A DNA stretch of 14,528 nt from Lunasporangiospora selenospora (taxonomy: Eukaryota; Mortierellomycota; Mortierellomycetes; Mortierellales; Mortierellaceae): the NCBI GenBank assembly GCA_015680635.1, contig JAABOA010000139.1:1-14528 (forward strand), written 5' to 3'. The notes beneath the pieces are model-generated. The model made no database searches. It saw only the letters and a list, made by a program, of their open reading frames with translations, and was not told the DNA's origin. The translations under genes were made by a program, and so were the position numbers. Of this stretch, positions 7,421-14,528 are shown in pieces. Within the stretch, counting starts at the first letter, position 1. Each line of letters opens with the position of its first letter.

Positions 7421-10400
7421 CCCCCTCCCCCCCTCTTCCTTCTCCTCTTCTAAACATCTTGATCCTCATGCCTGTGCGCGCGTGCTGAATCGTGGACGGG
7501 TAAACGGCAGAAGACTCTGAGAAGTGAGGGAAAGAAAGTTCGATGAGATCTTGCACAACAGTCTTGTGTGCCTGTGTCCCAGGTCCACACTTGCCATGAA
7601 CCCCTCTCTCTTTTTTTCATCCACTTTCTCAGCTCCCCGTCTGGCTGCTGCCCCGCTATCCCCTTTTGTGGTGTGTGTGATGCCTACACAATTTCGTCCC
7701 CCATCCCTCTCCTTCCTACTTCTCCCCTTCTGCGCGATGGCGACGGCCTTTTTCTGCGCTGGCTCGTTCGTTCTCTCTTCGGCGATGTGGCTCAGTAGAG
7801 GTCCTTGATTTTCGTTTGGATATGGTGCTCTTTGCCCTTGCATACTTTCTATGCTGCCCACTCTATCCCTCTCTCTACACGAGAGTCCATGCCAGCGGCT
7901 GCTGTTCGAGTCGTTCACCTCCTTGTAGCCTGGCCTCAACTTGGCCAGCTGTAGGGATGGTAATCTGTAACCACAACAACAGCAGCAACAAGGGTGCAAG
8001 TCCATGCACGCATCAACTGTCCCGACCCCTTCCTCCCTGTCCACTTGAAAACGCAACTGCTGCACCTTCTGCATCTCTGGTTGAAAACAAACAAAAGGGA
8101 AAAGAAAAGGGACTTTTGGAGCAGAGTACAGGGACGGTAGGGTCTGCGACACAAGTAGCTATCTGTAGGCATACTGTCACCAGTCCATACTCGCGCCTCA
8201 AACAGAGTCGGTGGTATTCTTTTTGGTTCGTTTGCATTGGATAATCGCTTGTCGCCTCCGAGGAATGCAGACAAGAGTCCATGTTTTTATTTTTAGTGGA
8301 TTTTTCTTGTATTTCCCGTTTTTTTTTCTCGACCAGTCGACCCTCATCAGTCCCCTTCCTGTCCCTGCCCCTGTCCAGCCGCGTACCGTTCTGGACTCGA
8401 ATCTGCGTCAAAGTTGAGTGAGCGAGTTAGACCACCGAGGTGCTCTCTCTCTCTCTCTCTATGCCAGACATGGCCCAGGCTCACTTCACCAGCGGAATAC
8501 AAAAGCGGCTCGCAGGGGGTAAAAAAGCAGGCGTGGCTGACCAGTCCACCCCTGCTGAGGCTACCATTTCGAGTCAAGGTGGAACTGAGCACCTCCCCTA
8601 TTAGAGAGAAAAGGGCTCTCTCGTCCACAAAAAGGCAATAGACAATCCTCGGGCGAGCCACTAAAATTAGTGGACCCACCACTGGCTCGAAGTGCGCAAT
8701 CGGCGTTTTCCCGGCCGTTCGCTCATCCTTCCATCTAACTCAATGCCCTCTCTCTCTCTTTTAACTTTCCAGTCACATTCAACTGTATCGGCTATCCATC
8801 TGTCACAAACGGTGCCTTTGGTGTCTCTATTGGAGGTGCCGTCCACAAGCTCGTCGGAAACGAGTCGACCTTTCCTGTCTGGACTGGTGCTGTCCCTGGA
8901 ACAGACTCTTCCGTCGTTTATTCTTATGTCGAGCTTGATGCATCCGGTGCTACCCTCAAGACAGAGTCGTTCACACGCAAGCTCAATGCTACGACTGACA
9001 CGCAGACCCCGAACGAGTTCTTTGAGCGTCCAGTGACCAAGCATGATTTCCCAAGGTTGCCCTACACCTACCTTGCGACCTACCCCTCCAAGTCCAAGGC
9101 CTTCAAGGAGGACCAGATTGCAACCATCCATATCACTGGCACTCCTGCTGCGATCGATGCCATGAACCAGAACCCCACTGCCGAATCGGATATCCGCGTC
9201 AATTTCCGTTTCATCAATGCCAACACCATCCACACTCAGACCAACATTACCTTTAAGACCTCTGGCAAGAGCTCCAAGGACTATGCCAAGCAGTCCTTCA
9301 AGCTCAAGTTTGATACGGAGTACAACCAGACTTTCTTCTCTCGCCCCAATATCAAGCTTCGCTCTGAGGCCACTGACCCAACCTTGATGCGTGAGAAGCT
9401 CTATATTGATACTCTCAACTCGCTTGGTGTCCCAACGCAGCAGGGTTCTTACGTCCGTTTGTTTATCAATAACGAGGCCTATGGTCTCTACTTGATGGTT
9501 GATGACATTAAGAAGTCCTTCTGCAAGCAGACCATTCACGGTGGTGACAACGCTGTCCTGCCCGGCTCTTTGATTCAGGTAAACAAAAAAAAAGGGGGGG
9601 GGGGAGGTGAACTGGAGATCATCGATCTCACTCAACCCAACATTTTGATTGTATTTCTAACATTTGAGGCATATTTATCATTCTATGCAATAGGGAAATG
9701 CACCATCCGTGAGCGAGCAGGCTGACTTGGTGTACAAAGGTCCCAATGAGGCAGATTACAATAAGGATTTCTACACGATGCAGAACCTTGGTGCCAACCC
9801 CCCTACTGCACCTTTCACGCAGTTCTACGCGTTTATGGCGGATATCCAGGCCTATGACCCCGCTACGACAGCTGACCCACTCGGATACTGGAACAAGCGC
9901 CTTGATTTGGACGGATTCCTGCGCAACATGGCTCTCGAGTACTTGACTGGTGCCTTTGATAACTACTGGATGGCTGGTTCCAACTACTTTATGTACTTTA
10001 ACCCCAAGTTGAACAAGTGGCAGTGGGTCCCTACGGATTTCGATGGTGTCATTGGTAACGGTGCCGATGTCAATGCCTCTGCTTCGTACAAGCAGTTGTA
10101 CAACTTCCAGCCCGACCATCCTTTGGTGTCCAAGTTGATTATTAATACCCCCAAGATTAATGCCATGTTTGTCCAGGTGTTGACCGAGATTATCCAGACG
10201 GTGTTCAAGCCCGAGGCTATGGATCCCCATATTGACGGTCTTCAGAAGATGATTGCCCTTGATGCTCAGTGGGACTTTAGCTTGACACGTCACTCTGCTG
10301 GCAAGAATGACCTCTGGACCATGAATGACTTTAATGGTAACATGGTCAATGTCACACGCGAGATGAGTGCAGGCTTGAAGCCTTGGGTTGCAGAGAGAGC

Positions 10401-10617
10401 AAAGGCCATTTCGGCTGAGCTTGGATTCCAGATCCCTGCTGGTACGGCGGATCGTGTTGCTCCTCCACCTCGTGGCAAGAAGGGCGGAAATGACGATGAT
10501 GATGGTGATGGTGGAAAGGCCTCTGGCGAAAGCGCGGCCGTGTCGTCGTCATCGGTGATGTTGTCTAGCGTGGCCATCGTGGCTATGTTTGCCTCGTCTT
10601 TGATGCTGTTGGCATAG
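7282..10617 (+). CDS. CotH-like GPI-anchored surface protein, copy 2 (exons 7282-7336, 8773-9578, 9694-10617)
   Basis: This is a complete CotH kinase-like protein of 594 residues, the usual size for fungal members. Exon 1 encodes only the signal peptide MVRFLAGLAALASVAFAD from an ideal start context (CACCATGG). It ends in phase 1 (GAC A|GTATGT), and the split codon joins to ITFNCIGYPSVT, matching the start of copy 1. Core motifs are VDDIKKSF, the D376-N-Y-W...S383-N-Y-F block (equivalent to the catalytic region of CotH kinases) and D402-F-D-G (metal-binding type). The tail has APPPRGKKGG, an Asp-rich run (NDDDDGDGG), a Ser/Ala/Gly stretch and a hydrophobic end without charges, so a GPI anchor is likely. 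N-glycosylation sequons such as NIT, NQT and NVT suggest secretion. Only two cysteines occur, C23 and C269. Substrate is unknown; some Mucorales relatives are reported to bind host receptors. Confidence 0.93.
7373..7408. repeat. (CT)18 microsatellite
   Basis: Thirty-six bases of CT dinucleotide begin 36 bases inside intron 1 of CotH copy 2. They are followed by CTTT-type and C-rich pyrimidine runs to about 7450. Confidence 0.95.
8443..8460. repeat. (CT)9 microsatellite
   Basis: Short uninterrupted CT tract in the 3' part of intron 1 of CotH copy 2. Confidence 0.9.
9579..9693 (+). other. Intron 2 of CotH copy 2 (115 nt)
   Basis: The donor is CAG|GTAAAC and the acceptor TGCAATAG|GGA, phase 0, joining LIQ to GNAPSVSEQADLVYKG. 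This aligns with the uninterrupted LLQMNAPTVENSADLTYKG of copy 1. Just after the donor are adjoining runs of A and G (9584-9604). The frame from exon 2 continues through the intron only to an out-of-family end. Confidence 0.93.
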
Positions 10618-11014
10618 AGTCCTTATTTATCTCCCCTCCGCCCCCCTTCAAGGGCCATTATTTTCATATTGTCGATCCAGCATCAAGAAATAAAATGTAC
10701 TAGACACTTAATCGATAACATTAAAGATATGATCTGGTCTCCATTGTTGTACTATTTACTCTAATATTCCCTGATATCGATCTTCTCTGGCTGTGTGGCG
10801 TGGGCTATCAAGAGTGTTGTGTGTGAGGCCAATGCGCCATTCACTTGGGGGCGAAAATGGTGGCTGATTCTCCAAAATTTGTTTACCTCGAATCTGGGAG
10901 GCTGAACCTCCACTCTCCGGTACGCTTTGGGCTTGGTGTCCTGATTCCCCTACCCCCTCTTTCGCCCATTTCTCGTCCAACGCAACCTCAACCCTCTCTC
11001 CCTTCACGCGCATC
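10618..11014. other. Intergenic: 3' flank of CotH copy 2 and promoter/leader of the mL67 gene
   Basis: This 397-base gap carries the AATAAA signal at 10689 and a pyrimidine-rich leader at about 10945-11010 just before the mL67 start. I see no clear TATA box and no gene. The - strand frame at 10756-11076 has no recognisable features. Confidence 0.75.
10689..10694 (+). promoter_or_regulatory. Polyadenylation signal of CotH copy 2 (AATAAA)
   Basis: A canonical AATAAA lies 72 bases after the stop codon, inside an A/T-rich stretch following a C-rich one. Confidence 0.6.
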
Positions 11015-12188
11015 ATGTCAGTAGCAGCAGCGGCATCAGCAGCATCAGGAGCCACCAAGGCTGCCTCGAAGAACACTGTCTATCTCTTCCGCCACATCCA
11101 AACCTCGCAGGTCCTCGTCTCGCTCAAGAGCTCGGTTGAGGTACTTTACCCACACATCAGCAAGACAACCCGCTCGGAAATGAACAGACTGGAAAATCAG
11201 CACACAGGAAAGGAATGATGAACAGGGGATCCCTTGACTCCATTTTCATCTGTTGTCCTAGAATGATATGGACCTTTTTTGACGGGATCCTTATTTCCAT
11301 CGACCCTTCCCTTCCGGTTCTCTGTACTCACGCTTTGACGTGGTGCAAAGCTTAACTGCAAGAGAAAAAAAAAAGGGCGACCAGTAAAAAATAAGGGAGA
11401 ATCCTAAAGCAATTGGAAGAGCATGGGGCGGAAGATATGAAGAAGAAGGATAATATCAGTGACAGACTTGACAAGATCGGGACACCTGGGTGACCACGGC
11501 AATTACTCGATGGATCATCATTGAACTAACCTCGAAAACATTGTGGGAACCGGTACCTGAATCCCGCGCGAATACCGAGTCCACAACAGCAGCAACAGCA
11601 GCAACAGCAGCGATATGAATGAATCAATCAACAACTACGGCATTTGAGGAAGAAGGATTGTTCTTGAATATCCTGACTGTCCTCATCTTCCTGACTCTAT
11701 TTTTTTTTTTGTTTGCTATTCTTATTTTTCTCATTTCAATCAATGGGTACCTGTAGAAACAATCGTTGAAGCAGATCGCGGATGATACCCGCCGCCCTGC
11801 CCATGTGCGCCCTGACCATTGGCATCCCATGGTCGCTATCCAGGGATTCGAACGTCCTGGTGATGCGCTCTCCTTCCACAACTCGCTTCGGGATCATCAA
11901 CTCAACATGACTTCTGCCAAGACTGCCGATCCAAAACACATGCTCCAGCCCCGTCGGCTGAGAGCCCCACAGGAGATGAACCAGATCGATGAGACGCTAG
12001 TCAAGATGGTCGAGCTGTTGAATGCACAGCCTCAGATCAAGGCCAACAGCGGGAAGGGATTCCAGCTCCTTTGGGAGAGAGACGGTGTCCGGGAGCAAAT
12101 CCTTACCAAGGAAGGCGTGTCAATGCCCGCAGGCATCGAGCATGGCAAGCTGAAGATTCACCGTGGACGGGATATTCTCGAGGTATAA
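11015..12188 (+). CDS. MHR1: mL67/MHR1-like mitochondrial large-subunit ribosomal protein (exons 11015-11140 and 11757-12188)
   Basis: The product is a nuclear-encoded protein of 185 residues. It starts with an Ala/Ser/Lys-rich segment (residues 1-20, no acidic residue), a plausible mitochondrial targeting sequence. Then comes VYLFRHIQTSQVLVSL (22-37), matching the 'Y-x-F-R-x-x-x-x-x-Q-V-L' block that opens the fungal Mhr1/mL67 family. RPDHWHPM (60-67) and FQLLWERD (around W148) fit later conserved blocks, and MPAGIEHGKL near the end resembles the family's C-terminal segment. In yeast, Mhr1 (226 residues) is both a large-subunit mitoribosomal protein and a mitochondrial DNA recombination factor. 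Exon 1 ends in phase 0 (GTT GAG|GTACTT); exon 2 opens in phase 0 after CTGTAG. Family call is by motif recognition, fairly sure; the exact exon-1 end is less certain. Confidence 0.8.
11141..11756 (+). other. Intron of the mL67/MHR1-like gene (616 nt)
   Basis: The donor is GAG|GTACTT and the acceptor GGGTACCTGTAG|AAA, preceded by a T-rich tract (11700-11735). Read-through ends 26 codons into the intron. The intron contains three perfect copies of CAACAGCAG at 11584-11610. A further small exon cannot be excluded. Confidence 0.7.
11584..11610. repeat. (CAACAGCAG)3 tandem repeat
   Basis: Three perfect 9-base units lie inside the mL67 intron. Such repeats often encode Gln/Ala runs, but no supported frame uses them here. 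Confidence 0.9.
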
Positions 12189-12305
12189 AGTCATGCCAGA
12201 ACAATTGACAGAAACAATCAAACATACTTGGGAACAATTAGATAGAAAGATAAAATTACATGGAGAGGGCGATTGGTCGTCATCGAGTCTTAAGGACATT
12301 CAGAT

Positions 12306-12311
12306 AATAAA
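12306..12311 (+). promoter_or_regulatory. Possible polyadenylation signal of the mL67 gene (AATAAA)
   Basis: AATAAA lies about 118 bases after the stop codon, in A-rich sequence. If used, the 60-residue frame at 12163-12345 would fall in the 3' untranslated region. Confidence 0.5.
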
Positions 12312-13092
12312 AAACAAAGCAGAACATAGCAAACCTGTAGAGTAACACTGATGGTCGCTTCTTAATTTCTCCTACAAGTCTGTTGTCCTGGGGTGAAAAA
12401 AGGGTCTATAGGACATGGCGATATGTGCTATTGTAAACTGTCGAGAAAAGTGAAGGAGAGAGAAGACGATATAATGGTAGCAAACACAGTCCAGGGCATG
12501 GGGGAGTAAGCCAGGACAGCATTTAGTCCGCGGTCCTGGGAGACACAAAAGGGCCATCGGGCGGCCATGCAGAAGAGGTGAGGAGAAGGAGAGAAAGAGC
12601 ATGTGTGTAAGCAAGATTGAGAGAAGTAGCGCGCAAAGGTTTTGCACCGTACACGGCTGTTGTCAGTACAGTCGATGACAAGTGAAAGTACGCCTCCAAA
12701 AAAAAAACGTCCAGGGCTGTCCAAGCTAAGCATCGAAAAAGAATAGAGAGCGTGTGTGTGCGTTGGCCCATCAGTCCGCCAATTTTTAAGCTATCAGGTG
12801 TCCCATTTGCTCTCTCTCTTCCTTCTCTCCTTCTCTCCTTCTCTCCTTTGTCGCCTTCTCTCTCTTTCTTTCTCTCTCTCTCTTTCACGCTCTCTCAACT
12901 TTCTCATTCTTCGCCTTGACTTTGTCCTTCTGACGTCCAAGTGTCGTCACTCGCACAGCCCGAGTTCACTGCAACGTTCGTGCTGTGAGACGTCTTAGGA
13001 AGAGTCCTCAGTAGCCACACTCGCCCTACTGTTCACTTGGTAACATCTTACTTCCGTGTAGAGAAGCTGCACACACGCAGACAAAGGGCGAA

Positions 13093-13112
13093 AATAATAA
13101 TAATAATAATAA
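13093..13112. repeat. (AAT)6 microsatellite
   Basis: Six AAT units plus two trailing A bases, in non-coding DNA. Confidence 0.9.
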
Positions 13113-13800
13113 GAGGTACTTGTTCAGTCGTTGTTTTGTGAGGGGGTGGATGAAAGCTGTGGACTCTTCTCTCTCTTTTTTTTGTGACTGGAATCTCTCT
13201 CTCTTTCTCTCTCTCTCTTGCCTCGGCGGTGGCATTTTCAGTAAAATGGGAAAGAAGGTGGGGAAATGTCACTCTATCCAGGGCTATGGTGCTGCTGAGT
13301 ATCTCTGATCCGTCATGTGTGCTACTTTGCTACCTGATGCGTGTGCTTGGTTAGACTATACGGTTTTTCAAAGAGACGATTACACTTTCCTAGTGCTAGG
13401 TAACACTGCACTAGACTTTCCTTTCAGAGCAGCATTTACAGGTAAATGCCCATTAGGATAGTACTGACCCGCCGAGTTACGTGGAGTCGATGCGCGAGCA
13501 GGACTTCTTGTTTGTTTCCCTGATGCTTTCAGCTGTCGGGGCATCGCCCAAAAATCACATCCAGTAGGCAAAATGGGAGAGTCGCCAGTAAGAGGTGATT
13601 AGACTCGTTGATTCACGTATCCCATCCATTTGTTTATTTTCTCACCTTTGTTTCCTTTTCCAAGAATCTCTCTTCCACCCTTCCACCCACTCTTATGGCA
13701 TATGCCAGAGAAAGTGAAGAGTCGACTCATGATTCTTTTGGCTGTCTGTGCTCCCCGCCCCTTTCCCTTCCTTCTCTCTGGATCATGCATGGGTGCTTAG

Positions 13801-13911
13801 TACCCTCAAAGGAAAGGACAATGTTTCATGAAGGGAGCATGCACCGTGGACAACTGCGTTCACAGATTCGTGGTCACTGACATCCTGGGTCCTAAACTTG
13901 AACTCGATCAG
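13801..13911 (+). CDS. Candidate internal exon of the right-edge gene, Cys/His-containing
   Basis: A 37-codon open stretch lies between a good acceptor (pyrimidine tract 13755-13779, then GTGCTTAG ending at 13800) and a donor (GAT CAG|GTGTCA at 13911/13912). It reads CFMKGACTVDNCVHRF in the middle, a Cys-x5-Cys-x4-Cys-x-His spacing. The F-x-K-G-x-C part faintly recalls CCCH zinc fingers, but the spacing does not fit the usual Cx7-8Cx5Cx3H. It continues VVTDILGPKLELDQ. Its end is phase 0, the same phase as the frame opening at 14234 after an AG. The protein-like composition and the splice signals are the only support; it may be a chance frame. Confidence 0.35.
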
Positions 13912-14233
13912 GTGTCAAAAGCCTTGGAAGTGCCCTCTCTCCCCTTCCCTGTTGCTTTGCTTTGCTTGACTGCCATCTTGCGTCCGACACATCTCTCGCC
14001 TGTGCGTTAGTTTTCTTTGAATGCCACCGTTCCTTTGTCAAATCCATGGGACACCCAGAAGGATATTCTTTTGTTACCTCTGGGTTCTTTTATATCTTTC
14101 GCCTTTGCGGTTTAGATTATTCAATATTCGCCCTGGACTATTTACCATCCAGACTGCCATCACTACTGCACAGAGACAACCCCCCCCCCTTGTTAAAGCA
14201 TACTTCTGCGACATTATCACTGTAAAAAAATAG

Positions 14234-14528
14234 ATGTACCGATTCGAACCATTTCATCTCACTGACACTGATCTGCTTTTATCTGCTCTGTGCACATCAG
14301 ACATTGAGGTAGCAAACATGGGTGAGAAGCTAGGTTCTCGTGAGGATACTCCAACGATCCATGAACCTGGATGTCCAGAGTCCCCCTTGCCATCAGGTGT
14401 CTCAGCGGGTCCTAGTCACTGCCCTACGGAAGATCATTGCTTGACCCCTACCAGTCCGCCACAAGACCATGATTCGCCATTTAGTCAGCAACAGAGGGCC
14501 CAGGAGGCACGGCACTTATCAAGAGATG
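14234..14528 (+). CDS. 5' part of an unidentified gene running off the right edge
   Basis: A + strand frame is open for 98 codons, from the TAG at 14231 to the window end. It has two possible starts. ATG at 14234 gives MYRFEPFHLTDTDLLLSA; ATG at 14318 gives MGEKLGSREDTP with a better start context (CAAACATGG). The TAG/AG just before 14234 could instead be a splice acceptor in phase 0, linking to the candidate exon at 13801-13911. A second acceptor-like CAG at 14300 fits a start at 14318 in a spliced leader. After about residue 35 the product is rich in Pro, Ser, His and acidic residues (SPLPSG, TPTSPPQDHDSP), so probably disordered. I recognise no domain. Coding use of the frame is likely; the start and function are unknown. 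Confidence 0.55.
   Translation, partial: MYRFEPFHLTDTDLLLSALCTSDIEVANMGEKLGSREDTPTIHEPGCPESPLPSGVSAGPSHCPTEDHCLTPTSPPQDHDSPFSQQQRAQEARHLSRD

Larger units (their letters stand above)
7337..8772 (+). other. Intron 1 of CotH copy 2 (1,436 nt)
   Basis: The donor GTATGT (7337) lies after the signal-peptide exon, and the acceptor is TTAACTTTCCAG|TC (8772). The phase fits exactly and the junction reproduces the homologous sequence of copy 1. The length is unusual next to the 115-616 nt introns around it. It holds (CT)18 and (CT)9 microsatellites and no reading frame with a recognisable product; the 228-residue - strand frame at 7466-8152 is not protein-like. The boundaries are inferred from frame and homology, not from transcripts. 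Confidence 0.8.
12189..13800. other. Region without a convincing gene, CT-rich
   Basis: After the mL67 3' flank, no supported coding region is visible for about 1.6 kb. It contains a long pyrimidine tract with CTTCTCTC-type repeats (12808-12900), (AAT)6 at 13093-13112 and a second pyrimidine tract at 13168-13220. That tract ends in TTTTCAG, shortly followed by an ATG at 13246 whose frame is only 20 codons. The pyrimidine tracts resemble the leaders and introns of the other genes here, so a promoter or 5' exon of the right-hand gene may lie in this stretch. Confidence 0.55.

Noticed and set aside
7466-8152. 228-residue - strand frame inside the long intron, possible nested gene
   Set aside because: The composition is not protein-like (a run of six Cys from an ACA/GCA-rich stretch, Arg/Glu-rich low complexity), with no motif and no supporting promoter or splice signal.
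8667-9635. 322-residue - strand frame
   Set aside because: It is antisense to exon 2 of CotH copy 2 and stays open as a by-product of that gene's codon bias; the + strand has clear homology and splice sites.
9628-10293. 221-residue - strand frame
   Set aside because: Antisense shadow of CotH copy 2 exon 3 and intron 2, for the same reason.
13246-13308. Short frame MGKKVGKCHSIQ after a pyrimidine tract and TTTTCAG
   Set aside because: Only 20 codons to a stop, with no good donor in a useful phase and no recognisable product. It was noted because the acceptor-like context resembles a first coding exon.
14238-14253. tRNA-like B box (GGTTCGAAT) on the - strand
   Set aside because: The flanking bases do not form the T-arm stem, and no A box or acceptor stem is found at the proper distance.
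1-14528. CRISPR array, transposon with terminal repeats, or rRNA genes
   Set aside because: The only direct repeats I found are microsatellites and short tandem units. I found no spaced repeats, transposase-like frame or rRNA-like sequence by eye.

Overview
The window looks like nuclear DNA of a filamentous fungus. The genes are intron-bearing with GT/AG introns of about 115 to 1,436 nt, pyrimidine-rich leaders, (CT)n microsatellites, A-rich 3' flanks with AATAAA/ATTAAA-type signals, and nuclear genes for mitochondrial ribosomal proteins. Two CotH-family (spore-coat kinase-like) surface proteins point to Mucoromycota. Mortierellomycotina is my best guess, but this is inferred from gene content and not proven.

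All supported genes are on the + strand. From the left: (1) a CotH-like GPI-anchored protein whose signal-peptide exon lies off the left edge, so positions 1-673 are read as its first intron (674-2531); (2) MRPS16/bS16m, two exons (2944-3714); (3) about 3.4 kb without a convincing gene, holding a (GA)25 tract and one strong hairpin (3715-7087); (4) a complete CotH paralogue with a TATA box, a signal-peptide exon, a 1.4-kb first intron and a GPI tail (7282-10617); (5) an mL67/MHR1-like mitoribosomal protein, two exons (11015-12188); (6) about 1.6 kb of mostly non-coding, CT-rich DNA; (7) the probable 5' part of an unidentified gene running off the right edge (14234 to the end, possibly with an upstream exon at 13801-13911).

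The two CotH genes are clearly paralogues in direct orientation, roughly 60% identical by eye. They share a phase-1 intron immediately after the signal peptide but differ in their second intron, in a pair of cysteines and in the charge of the C-terminal stalk. Each is followed directly by a nuclear gene for a mitochondrial ribosomal protein. The two mitoribosomal proteins are unrelated to each other, so this is not a simple block duplication. I found no CRISPR array, intact transposon, tRNA or rRNA, and no clearly new multi-gene system. The most interesting points are the divergence between the CotH paralogues and the uncharacterised gene at the right edge.
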